DNA of 64,000 bases. Origin: Promethearchaeota archaeon (GTDB lineage: Archaea; Asgardarchaeota; Lokiarchaeia; Sigynarchaeales; SOKP01). The stretch covers positions 1 through 64,000 of the forward strand of contig JABXKC010000003.1 of the NCBI GenBank assembly GCA_013375495.1, in the 5' to 3' direction. Positions 8,817 through 15,799 of the stretch are shown in pieces. The translations under genes and the position numbers were made by a program. The notes under the pieces were generated by a model that worked only from the letters and a program-made list of their open reading frames with translations, was not told the DNA's origin and searched no databases. Position 1 is the first letter of the stretch. The number at the start of each line of letters is the position of its first letter.

Positions 8817-8929
8817 TTAACACAAATAGTTTTTTGAAATATTTTGGGGGAATGAACAAGGGGAGACCGAACGCTGAGGACTTCAAACATGCGGAAGAGT
8901 TTGCTCAGAATCTAAAGCAGAACCTTTAA
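8810..8929 (+). pseudogene. Remnant resembling a flavodoxin C-terminus
   Basis: In frame with the TAA at 8927-8929, the segment encodes SFLKYFGGMNKGRPN followed by AEDFKHAEEFAQNLKQNL. That pattern, with G-R-P-N-x-x-D-x-x-x-A-x-x-F, is typical of the last helix of flavodoxin or flavin-reductase-like proteins. A TAG at 8807-8809 closes the frame upstream. It is more GC-rich than its surroundings. Either a 25-aa ORF from the ATG at 8852 or, more likely, the tail of a deleted gene. Confidence 0.35.
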
Positions 8930-8997
8930 TACTTTTACAAATAGTAGTAAAAAACCCGAAACTTATAGTTATAAATTTTAAAAACTTTATAGATCTT

Positions 8998-9414
8998 ATG
9001 GTTAAAATCTATTCTATTTCTTCAATTAGGAAAAAAGTCAGAGAATACGGTAAAAGAATCAGCGCTCCAAGTCGTTTACTTACCGTTCGTACTTCTAGTG
9101 ATGGATTTGGTACTCCCCATATAGAAATTGATGAGAAGGGGTATAATTATGTAGTCAGTGAGAGAGGTGAAGAATATGAGCGAAGACAGACAAAAGATAT
9201 TACTATACTATTATATTGGATATTCAAATCGATAGTATTTATAATGGCTAGTGATTACGAATTAGAAAATCGTAAAACTAATGAAGATTTTAGAAGGCAG
9301 TTATTTGCCAAACAAATAGAATTAATGGAAAAACTCGATTCGAAATTTGCACAATGGAGCAAGGAGGAGCTTGATAAGATTCTTGAGAAATCTCCTTATG
9401 AAGATAATTTATAA
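8998..9414 (+). CDS. Immunity protein 63 (Imm63)-like protein
   Basis: 138 aa. The core HIEIDEKGYNYVVSERGEEY, then RRQTKDITILLYWIFKS, MASDYELENR and DFRRQLFAKQIELMEKL matches the pattern I know for Imm63 family proteins. In bacteria these neutralise polymorphic toxins. No toxin gene is next to it here, so it is an orphan: either protection against toxins from neighbours or reuse in another role. TATA-rich sequence lies upstream and the frame starts at ATG. The following gene on the opposite strand may be another immunity-type protein. Confidence 0.7.
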   Translation: MVKIYSISSIRKKVREYGKRISAPSRLLTVRTSSDGFGTPHIEIDEKGYNYVVSERGEEYERRQTKDITILLYWIFKSIVFIMASDYELENRKTNEDFRRQLFAKQIELMEKLDSKFAQWSKEELDKILEKSPYEDNL

Positions 9415-9433
9415 TAAAATTTAACTGATAAAT

Positions 9434-9850
9434 TCACGGAAATAAACGTTTTGCACGTGCACGTTCTAGTTCTCTTAGTTTCTTAATTGTGCTTTCTATA
9501 TTAGCGATAGAAAAGAGCTGTTCGATTTTATCAAGATTGGTTTTTAAGAACTCTGCTTTCTTAGAATCCATTTCAGCTGAGGTTTCTATCTTACCTGTCA
9601 CCATCTGCTTGACAATATCGATCGAAAACCAATCAGCTTTGTGATTTTTGCTTGTTGGCTGAAAATCAAGGAAGATTTGCCCTCGATCTTTGACAAATTG
9701 CAAACGTAAACCCTCATGCTCGAGAACCAAGAATGCATTTCCAAAACTCTCGGATGAGCCAGAGTCAACAAACCGAAACTGATTTGGTGAATATAGGAAA
9801 GAACAGTGTTTCATTAAATATCGAAGGATTTCCTCCATTTCAACCATCAT
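9434..9850 (-). CDS. Conserved hypothetical protein, possible immunity-type protein
   Basis: 138 aa from the ATG at 9850 (an upstream TTG at 9859 and ATGs at 9847 and 9838 are alternatives). The centre has strand-rich FLVLEHEGLRLQFVKDRGQI, then FLDFQP and WFSIDIVKQMVTG, followed by long C-terminal helices (about 95-135). The pattern is like small soluble bacterial proteins found around toxin loci, but I cannot name the family. It is convergent with the Imm63-like gene, their ends only 19 nt apart. Its GC content is slightly higher than that of its neighbours, compatible with transfer. Confidence 0.55.
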   Translation of the reverse strand: MMVEMEEILRYLMKHCSFLYSPNQFRFVDSGSSESFGNAFLVLEHEGLRLQFVKDRGQIFLDFQPTSKNHKADWFSIDIVKQMVTGKIETSAEMDSKKAEFLKTNLDKIEQLFSIANIESTIKKLRELERARAKRLFP

Positions 9851-10220
9851 TAGAAACAAATTTTTTCATTTAATAAGTAATTACAATGCTAGCATTTGTA
9901 TTTTTCGGAAAACCGATTCATTTATATCTTCATGTTTTAAATCATTATATTTTCTTCTAATATATCTTATTAACTTCTCCATATATATATCAATAATTGA
10001 TATCAATTCAATCCCTCGAATCATGTCTAAGATTTTGTAAATTCAGAGTCTGATTTTCTTGAAAATTCCTTTGAAATCTTTTAATGCCTTTCTATAATGA
10101 GCGCAATCCCTAATTAGAGGATAGCTGGAATTCTTGACCTAAATGAATAAAGAACTTATAGGATCTTTATAAATATTGGGCTACAAATTTTTTATAATAG
10201 AATTTTCTTTAAATTCTAAT
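9851..10220. other. Intergenic stretch, possible decayed coding remnant
   Basis: No complete gene is seen. On the minus strand 10044-10138 stays open for 31 codons with protein-like content (SSYPLIRDCAHYRKAL, then KDFKGIFKKIRL) but no start codon, so it may be the tail of a lost gene. The right end carries the TATA box of the first GNAT gene. Confidence 0.35.
10166..10175 (+). promoter_or_regulatory. TATA box upstream of the first GNAT gene
   Basis: TTTATAAATA lies about 50 nt upstream of the ATG at 10221, predicting transcription start near 10196. It argues against the upstream TTG at 10176, which overlaps the promoter. Confidence 0.45.
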
Positions 10221-10925
10221 ATGAAGATGAATAATGATTTAGACAATCTTCCTAAATTAACACCGGATTATGTTGAAAAGGCACCTATGTTTGAACTTAA
10301 TAATTTTTACAGATTAAGTAATAAGGATATTAAAAAAGCAACTGAAGTCTATGCTAGAGCTTACTCTAAAATAACACTCTATGAAAAAGCTCTAGAGGAT
10401 GTAGAAGATAAATCCTTAGTATTGAAATTATTTTTTGAAATACCAATTCGTTTTGGATTAAAATATGGATTTCTTTATGCTTCTTCAGAACAATTAGAAG
10501 GAATTTCAATTTGGATACCTTATGAAAAAGCTGATATGAATATGTGGAGAATGATTCGATCCGGTGGATTTAAAAATACCTTCAAACTGGCTAAGAGTGG
10601 CAAAAAGTTTTTAGCTTCAGTGAAGGGGTTTAGTCAATTAGATAAGGATAGACACAAAAATATGGCCGGGAAACAGTATTTACATCTAATGAGTTTAGCA
10701 GTTGATCCTGAATATCAAAGAAAAGGAATTGCTAGTAAATTATTAGAAGTAATGTTTGAAAAAACGGATATTTGCGGTTATAGTATATATGTAAGCGCTG
10801 ATATTGATAATGTAGATTTCTACAAGAAACATGGATTTAAAGTCATCAAGGAAGTTAACATTAAAATTAAAAATTATGATTTAGCTAATTGGGAAATGGT
10901 TCGAAATCCTAATAAAACCACTTAA
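10221..10925 (+). CDS. GNAT-family N-acetyltransferase
   Basis: 234 aa from the ATG at 10221; an in-frame TTG at 10176 lies inside the promoter and is rejected. The C-terminal acetyl-CoA motif A is SLAVDPEYQRKGIASKLLEV (about residues 155-174), followed by YVSADIDNVDFYKKHGFKVI, a classic motif B end. The N-terminal part carries LYASSEQLEGISIWIPYEKA. It transfers acetyl to an unknown amine. The next gene is a paralogue with the same opening (MNNDLxNLxKLT), so this is a tandem duplication. Confidence 0.85.
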   Translation: MKMNNDLDNLPKLTPDYVEKAPMFELNNFYRLSNKDIKKATEVYARAYSKITLYEKALEDVEDKSLVLKLFFEIPIRFGLKYGFLYASSEQLEGISIWIPYEKADMNMWRMIRSGGFKNTFKLAKSGKKFLASVKGFSQLDKDRHKNMAGKQYLHLMSLAVDPEYQRKGIASKLLEVMFEKTDICGYSIYVSADIDNVDFYKKHGFKVIKEVNIKIKNYDLANWEMVRNPNKTT

Positions 10926-11019
10926 AAAGGATTTATCAAACATGCTATGTAGAAACAACAACACTCATATAGAATGAACAATATTATTATTTTAATAAAA
11001 AGAGAGGTGTTTTCTAAAA

Positions 11020-11676
11020 ATGACACAAAAAATAAGTACAAAACAATCTATGAATAATGATTTGGGAAACCTTTTTAAATTAACACAGGATCATGTTAAA
11101 GAGGCGTGTAAAGTGGCAGGGAGTGCTTTTAAAGACGATCCTGTCACGATTTTTACATATCCTGATGAGGGAGAAAGAAAGCAAAAACTACAGTATGGAT
11201 TTTATATGATCTATAATTATGGGATAAAATATGGACTAACTTATGCTACCTCTAAGAACTTAGAGGGAATCACAATATGGCTACCCCCTAATAAAACATA
11301 TCCATCTACCTGGACCATGATGAGACATGGTGGTTTTTATTCAATGCGTAAAGTAGGTTTAAAAATAAAAGCACTGAAAATAACTATGACTATATTTAAA
11401 TATGAGGACGAAAGACATAAAGAGCTTGTACCCTATGAGCATTGGTATTTTCAAAATATAGCCGTTAAACCTGAGGAACAAGGAAAAGGATATGGTGGGC
11501 TACTCATAAGTACGATGATTAAAAATATTGAGAGCGATGGGTTACCGATTTATGTGGAAAGTAATACCGAGAAGAATGTATCAATTTACCAGAAATACGG
11601 ATTCGAAATTCTTGAACATACTATAATCCCTGAAACCGATGTACCTCTTTGGTGCATGTTAAGAAAACCAAGATAA
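11020..11676 (+). CDS. GNAT-family N-acetyltransferase (paralogue of the preceding gene)
   Basis: 218 aa. Motif A is NIAVKPEEQGKGYGGLLIS and motif B ends YVESNTEKNVSIYQKYGFEI. It shares LTYATSKNLEGITIWLPPNK with the preceding gene and aligns along its whole length. A Shine-Dalgarno-like AGAGAGGTG stands about 13 nt before the ATG. Substrate unknown. The pair are tandem paralogues separated by 94 nt and may be expressed together. Confidence 0.85.
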   Translation: MTQKISTKQSMNNDLGNLFKLTQDHVKEACKVAGSAFKDDPVTIFTYPDEGERKQKLQYGFYMIYNYGIKYGLTYATSKNLEGITIWLPPNKTYPSTWTMMRHGGFYSMRKVGLKIKALKITMTIFKYEDERHKELVPYEHWYFQNIAVKPEEQGKGYGGLLISTMIKNIESDGLPIYVESNTEKNVSIYQKYGFEILEHTIIPETDVPLWCMLRKPR

Positions 11677-11749
11677 GCATGGTAAAGGATTTTAGGCTTA
11701 AATTCTATTCCCATTTCCTTTGAAATTGGAATGGAAATGTAAAATTAGA

Positions 11750-12523
11750 CTAATTTCTTCTTAGATAATAATAACTGTAGACTTTTTCCATCCCTAAATT
11801 CCTATACAATTTCATTGCGTTATGGTTTTGTAGTTCTACTTGGAGCCATATGTTTTTGGCTCCATTTAATATTGCCCATTCTTTTATTACAGTTTTAAGC
11901 ATAGAACTTGCTATTTTTTGGCGTCTACACTCTGGAATAACTAACACATCAGCGATGTAAAAATAACCATGAGGATTTAACACACCCATTAAAGTCCCTA
12001 TAGGCTGCTCTTCCAATTTAGCGATAATAAAACATTTTTTTGGAACAACGATCCTGCTTGTTATCTCTTTTATTATCTCCTGCTGGTACCTGTCTCTTTT
12101 CGTAAACTTCGCCAGTAATGAAGAAAAATCACTTACTCTTTCATCATAGATTTCGTATGTAAAATTATTGTTGATATGACTTAAATCTAATTTTTTAACC
12201 TGCATTAATAAGGCATTAGTGCGATCCTGCTCAACATATCCACGGTTCCGTAAAATTCCATCCAGTTCTTTGGGTTCAAAATGCTCGTGCATGGTGAAAA
12301 TAGTTGGTAAATTGAAAGATTTATAAGCATTTTCAACTATTTCAATGTCATTTTCGATAAGGACACTGTTTCCAGTATACTTAATTGGGATCACTGAATT
12401 AGCTCGATAAGTAACCCCCTTAGTAAAACGTAAGATCCATCCATTCAAAAAAAAATACTGTTCAGCTGGCCATGCATTCATTAAAAATTCTTGAAATCGT
12501 TTAACTTCCTTTAAAGGACTCAT
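11750..12523 (-). CDS. GNAT-family N-acetyltransferase, two-domain type
   Basis: 257 aa from the ATG at 12523 (TTG at 12532 is the alternative). The N-terminal half has AWPAEQYFFLNGWILRFTKG, then VTYRANSVIP, a signature of a GNAT subgroup with a degenerate N-terminal domain. The C-terminal half is the active fold: IADVLVIPECRRQKIASSML, then AKNIWLQVELQNHNAMKLYR and NLGMEKVYSYYY. The Gln/Arg-rich pyrophosphate loop CRRQKIAS replaces the usual QxxGxG but is common in this subgroup. Substrate unknown. It converges on the preceding GNAT gene and lies just downstream of the tRNA pair. Confidence 0.85.
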   Translation of the reverse strand: MSPLKEVKRFQEFLMNAWPAEQYFFLNGWILRFTKGVTYRANSVIPIKYTGNSVLIENDIEIVENAYKSFNLPTIFTMHEHFEPKELDGILRNRGYVEQDRTNALLMQVKKLDLSHINNNFTYEIYDERVSDFSSLLAKFTKRDRYQQEIIKEITSRIVVPKKCFIIAKLEEQPIGTLMGVLNPHGYFYIADVLVIPECRRQKIASSMLKTVIKEWAILNGAKNIWLQVELQNHNAMKLYRNLGMEKVYSYYYLRRN

Positions 12524-12601
12524 TAGAATCAAGGATTACAAATTAAAGAAATATCTTAAATTCTTCGAAAAGATTAGTGTCTATTTAAATTATTAAAAAA
12601 G

Positions 12602-12709
12602 TGCCGGTGGAGGGGTTTGAGCCCTCGACCTCCAGATTACATCCAGTCTGACCCATTTTTTCAGTAGGATTATGAGTCTGGCGCTATAACCAAGCTAAGC
12701 CACACCGGC
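12602..12709 (-). tRNA. tRNA-Met (CAU), elongator, with a 33-nt intron
   Basis: Acceptor stem GCCGGTG pairs with CACCGGC, and the T-arm is GAGGG CTCAAAC CCCTC. The anticodon stem CCAGA/TCTGG encloses C-T-CAT-A-A, giving anticodon CAU. The stem lacks the GGG/CCC pairs of initiator tRNA, so this is the elongator type. A 33-nt intron lies at canonical position 37/38. Mature length is 75 nt, CCA is not encoded. The 5' end is 7 nt from the 3' end of tRNA-Thr, so the two are probably cotranscribed. Confidence 0.93.
12638..12670 (-). other. Intron in tRNA-Met, position 37/38
   Basis: Removing 33 nt closes a standard 7-nt anticodon loop. The repeat TAATC at both junctions leaves the exact cut ambiguous by a few nucleotides. 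Intron segments ATCC/GGAT and CTGA/TCAG can pair, but a fully canonical bulge-helix-bulge is not obvious, so it is probably a relaxed form. Confidence 0.85.
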
Positions 12710-12752
12710 GTAACTAAGCCTCCGGCGGGATTTGAACCCGCGACCTTTGCCT

Positions 12753-12772
12753 GTTTGGTTCATTGTTATGAA
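12753..12772 (-). other. BHB intron 1 of tRNA-Thr, position 37/38
   Basis: 20 nt. The pre-tRNA folds with outer helix TTGCC/GGCAA, central helix TTGG/CCAA, bulges TAT and ACA cut as TA^T and AC^A, and inner pairs TTCAT/ATGAA. This is a near-canonical bulge-helix-bulge. Confidence 0.85.
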
Positions 12773-12795
12773 TACCAAGGCAATGCTCTACCACC

Positions 12796-12825
12796 TTAGC
12801 TATTATTTGTGATATACAAATAATG
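12796..12825 (-). other. BHB intron 2 of tRNA-Thr, in the D-loop
   Basis: 30 nt between nucleotides 14 and 15. The inner stem ATTATTTGT/ACAAATAAT is perfect. The central helix is GGCT/AGCT (one wobble), bulges TAC and AAG are cut as TA^C and AA^G, and the outer helix is CCGT/GTGG. These cuts restore a normal D-arm, which supports the boundaries. Confidence 0.8.
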
Positions 12826-12839
12826 TAAGCCACGGAGGC

Positions 12840-13165
12840 AAGGCTTAATTCAGATATATGTAAATTTTTACATTAATAAATTATTTCTAAATTAAAAATT
12901 TTTTTACTCCTTTCTAACAATTTAGTAGAAAATAAGAAATAAAATAGACATGTTTTATCATTAAATCTTCGATGTGATTTCACCTTCTTTTTATTATAAA
13001 AGAATAGTTAATTTATTACCACATTATATTTAAATATAGTTTAATGAGCATATATTGGGATAATTAGATACAGACTTTTTTAAACAACCTTTTCAGTTAT
13101 TATTATTATTATTATAAGAACAAACTTATGTCATCGATTTTTCGCATTGTTTAATAATAATACAT
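12840..13165. other. Intergenic stretch between the tRNAs and the carbonic anhydrase gene
   Basis: Very AT-rich with no gene visible. It should contain the tRNA promoter next to 12840 (TATATCTG-like sequence on the minus strand at about 12855-12862) and a short TTA/ATT trinucleotide run near 13097-13119. Nothing else is recognised. Confidence 0.4.
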
Positions 13166-14101
13166 TCAATCTTCTTCACTTTTCTTATTTATAACTGGAA
13201 CGTAAACTTTTATCTTTGGTACAAATATTTTAGGAATTTTAATTTTAGGAATCGAAATTGAATTACTGTGAGCTCCCCTTGAGACAATTTTATTAGTGTT
13301 TGAAATTTTTGTTTCGCTATGAATTTCTTCTAATTTATCGCTGATATTAGATCCTTGATTTTTGATATTTTCTACCAATTGTTTATTTTCTTTTCCTTCG
13401 TTAGTTTCTATAAGCTCTTCTACTTCTTGTAGGACACTTTCACCAATAATCTCGTCTTGATGACTCTCTATATAATCTATTAGCTCGTATTTTTTAGCTT
13501 TTAAGATACTTCGATAATCTTTAATGAAGTTTTCATAACTTGAGTAGAGTTTTAATTCTTCATCTTTAAATACCCAACCTGTATTAGGATCGTATAGCAT
13601 TCCCTTGATTTTTATCTTAGTGGGGAACTCTCGTGTATTTTTGAATTTTTGGACTTGATTCTCAATGTTCTTAATTTCATCAGTAAAAGTTCTGAAAAAC
13701 TTCTTCAACTCAAGATAAAAATTCGTCCCAGACCTACCGATTCGTTTTACCGTTAAATCATTCAATTTATCTAGCAAGTTACCTATGTGAAGATTTTTCG
13801 TTCCACAGTCGAGATGTCCTAGAACTACTATGTATTGAATGTTGTATTTATGTATGGCGACTAAAACAGATCTTAACACATCTTCTGTGTATATATTTCC
13901 CGCATTTCTTAAAATAAATACATCACCGGGTTTTAATTGAAATATACGGTATATATCAATCCTCGGGTCCATACAAGTGAGAATTAAAATAGGATACTTA
14001 GGAATTAATTCATTTATGTCAATAGATTCTTCTTCTTGCATAATTTTCCATTGATATCGAGCATTACCTTCAACAAGATCATTTATAACATTTTTAATCA
14101 T
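13166..14101 (-). CDS. Beta-class carbonic anhydrase with a long C-terminal extension
   Basis: 311 aa; simple beta-CAs of this type are about 170-200 aa. Zinc ligands and catalytic dyad are present: C43, D45, R47 in TCMDPRIDI, and H96 and C99 in LGHLDCG. It interconverts CO2 and bicarbonate. The core ends near residue 185 (GMLYDPNTGWVF). The extension is acidic and helical (200-265), then ends in Ile/Pro/Lys repeats (PKIKIPKIFVPKIKV). It overlaps the preceding small gene by 8 nt (ATGATTAA), so translation is probably coupled. Position at the end of the flotillin/NfeD operon suggests a membrane-associated complex; the repeat tail could be the anchor (inference). Confidence 0.88.
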   Translation of the reverse strand: MIKNVINDLVEGNARYQWKIMQEEESIDINELIPKYPILILTCMDPRIDIYRIFQLKPGDVFILRNAGNIYTEDVLRSVLVAIHKYNIQYIVVLGHLDCGTKNLHIGNLLDKLNDLTVKRIGRSGTNFYLELKKFFRTFTDEIKNIENQVQKFKNTREFPTKIKIKGMLYDPNTGWVFKDEELKLYSSYENFIKDYRSILKAKKYELIDYIESHQDEIIGESVLQEVEELIETNEGKENKQLVENIKNQGSNISDKLEEIHSETKISNTNKIVSRGAHSNSISIPKIKIPKIFVPKIKVYVPVINKKSEED

Positions 14102-14264
14102 TTTTTAAACCTATATTTTTTTTTAAACCATATTTTTTTGCTATTTGTTTTTCATAATCAATCCCTTGTCCATCATCTGTTACTTCTATGTATATTGATC
14201 CAGCACTCCTGTCTTTTAGATCAATGTAGAAGTTAAAAATATCTTGTTCTATTACGTAATCCAT
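14094..14264 (-). CDS. Small hypothetical protein in the flotillin/carbonic anhydrase operon
   Basis: 56 aa from the ATG at 14264, which has the Shine-Dalgarno-like AAGGTGATT 7 nt upstream. An upstream TTG (14297) has none. It contains IYIEVTDDGQGIDYEKQIAK, faintly like the N/G1-box region of GHKL ATPases, but it is far too short for that fold. Its stop overlaps the carbonic anhydrase start by 8 nt. Function unknown. Confidence 0.6.
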   Translation of the reverse strand: MDYVIEQDIFNFYIDLKDRSAGSIYIEVTDDGQGIDYEKQIAKKYGLKKNIGLKND

Positions 14265-14335
14265 TCTTTTAATCACCTTACAATGTAAAATAGCCAAAAA
14301 AAAAAAAATTCAAATTTAAATAAACACATTAATCT

Positions 14336-15514
14336 TTAGCCTTCTCTCGGGATTAGAAGTTCTTGAACCTTAGACTTTAAATCTCCGTTTCCTAAGAAGT
14401 TCTTAATCTTATCTGAATATTCAGGCAACAATTGCAGAAATGGTAAGATAGCTTTTGAAAGCGAGCTAAATGCTTCATCACCGTTACCCATGATAAACAT
14501 TTTATCAGGACTTAAGTTTTTAAAGATCTCCGGTAGAATATTAGTTAATTGAACCGCTAAGAACCTCTGATCGGCACTACTCATAGCATTCACCTGTTCT
14601 TGGAAACCTTCAGCTTGTGCAAGCATTTGTTGTCTAATACTTTCAGCTTCACCCTCAGCTTGAGCAATTAATCTTTTCTTAATAGCAGAAGCTTGAGCAT
14701 CAGCTTCAATTACTACCTTTAGGCGTTCACCATCTGCTTCAATTTGTTTACGCTCGCGTTCTTTCTCAGCAATTGCGATTTCTTTTTCCTTCTTGCGCAA
14801 TCCAATTTCTCTCTGAACCAATTGTTCTTGAGTTCCTATCTCGTTTTGTACTTGTAACTCTCTCAATCTTGATTCTTGTTCTGCATTGGCTTTGGCAATT
14901 CTAGCTTTTTGATACTCAATTTGCTGCTTGAGAGCTTCCATGTTTTTTTTCAATTCAGATTCTACGATTATAACTTCCAATATTTCGAAAGTCTCGATTA
15001 AGATACCCCAATCTGCAGATAACTCGTGCAAATCTTTCAAGACATGGTCAATTATCTCCCTTCTTTCTCTAATGATTAATTCTAGTGGCATATTCGCACA
15101 TATTGTTCTTATAACTGCTTCAGCAGCTCCTTTTAAGATCTTTTCAACATAATTCTCATCCCGCAAGTTCCATGAAACCGCACTAAACGCCTTTTCAGGA
15201 TCAATAACTTTCCAAATAATCATACCTACAAATTCAATATTTTGGTATTCCTTTGAAACTACCTGATCGTGGGCTTCTAAAATCGTTTGAATACTAGTTG
15301 TTGGAATAACAATATATTCATCAATTAAGGGCAGTAACACTAGACTACCACCGAGACCAGCTGATTTTACCTTGCCTTTTCTTAAATGAATTACAAATTG
15401 GTTTGTTTTAAATTTCCGATATCTTGCTGCGTAAAATATTACGAATAAGAACCCTACTACCGTACAAGTCACTGCAATACCGATACCCCATGCATTAATC
15501 TCTTGAAACAACAT
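14336..15514 (-). CDS. Flotillin-like SPFH/band-7 membrane protein
   Basis: 392 aa. One N-terminal membrane segment (about 9-29, IGIAVTCTVVGFLFVIFYAA), then an SPFH domain (35-190, with VVSKEYQNIEFVGMIIWKV), a Glu/Ala/Lys coiled coil (190-320, including AEGEAESIRQQMLAQAEG) and a short C-terminal domain. This is the flotillin/FloA-FloT layout of oligomeric membrane microdomain scaffolds. A strong Shine-Dalgarno GGAGG precedes the ATG. Pairing with an NfeD-like gene upstream is typical of bacterial and archaeal flotillin loci and supports the call. Confidence 0.9.
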   Translation of the reverse strand: MLFQEINAWGIGIAVTCTVVGFLFVIFYAARYRKFKTNQFVIHLRKGKVKSAGLGGSLVLLPLIDEYIVIPTTSIQTILEAHDQVVSKEYQNIEFVGMIIWKVIDPEKAFSAVSWNLRDENYVEKILKGAAEAVIRTICANMPLELIIRERREIIDHVLKDLHELSADWGILIETFEILEVIIVESELKKNMEALKQQIEYQKARIAKANAEQESRLRELQVQNEIGTQEQLVQREIGLRKKEKEIAIAEKERERKQIEADGERLKVVIEADAQASAIKKRLIAQAEGEAESIRQQMLAQAEGFQEQVNAMSSADQRFLAVQLTNILPEIFKNLSPDKMFIMGNGDEAFSSLSKAILPFLQLLPEYSDKIKNFLGNGDLKSKVQELLIPREG

Positions 15515-15600
15515 TTTTTTTAAAACCTCCTTTTTTTTTTTATTTGATTTTTTCTCTTTTTTATTCCATTTTTTTATAAATTTTAATTGTCATTAACATA

Positions 15601-15795
15601 CTAACCCACTAGGCTAGCTAATATCCAAATAGTCAAAATAATGCTTAAAATTACAGCGGTGTTTATAATAATAGCATAAGCTAAAGTAGGCCTTTTGTTA
15701 ATTTTCTTTTGAAACTTTTTAGTACGTACATCTTTGCCATGAAAATAGAGCCAGTTATACTTTTTCTCTTCCACTTCTCTTTCACTCACGCTCAT
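15601..15795 (-). CDS. Small membrane protein between the NfeD-like and flotillin genes
   Basis: 64 aa from the ATG at 15795. The GTG at 15810 would overlap the upstream stop codon region, and GAGGTG upstream serves as Shine-Dalgarno for the ATG. The N-terminus is charged and cytosolic-looking (SEREVEEKKYNW), and the C-terminal half is one membrane segment (AYAIIINTAVILSIILTIWI). No family recognised. Its position suggests a subunit of the flotillin/NfeD membrane complex. Confidence 0.7.
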   Translation of the reverse strand: MSVSEREVEEKKYNWLYFHGKDVRTKKFQKKINKRPTLAYAIIINTAVILSIILTIWILASLVG

Positions 15796-15799
15796 TTTT

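Larger units (their letters stand above)
12717..12839 (-). tRNA. tRNA-Thr (GGU) with two introns
   Basis: Acceptor GCCTCCG pairs with CGGAGGC, and the T-arm is GCGGG TTCAAAT CCCGC. Anticodon stem TTGCC/GGCAA encloses TT-GGT-A-A, anticodon GGU. After removing a 20-nt intron at 37/38 and a 30-nt intron in the D-loop, the mature tRNA is 73 nt. Its D-arm (GGCTTAGGTGGTAGAGC) then closely resembles the usual archaeal tRNA-Thr. CCA is not encoded; the discriminator base is U. It is upstream of tRNA-Met in the same orientation. Confidence 0.92.

Noticed and set aside
10044..10138. Short minus-strand coding-like fragment
   Set aside because: 31 open codons with protein-like composition but no start and no recognisable family, so it is mentioned only under the intergenic entry.
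12900..13160. Trinucleotide TTA/ATT run as a regulatory repeat or CRISPR-like array
   Set aside because: Only a short low-complexity run in AT-rich DNA without spacer structure. No CRISPR array is seen anywhere in the window.
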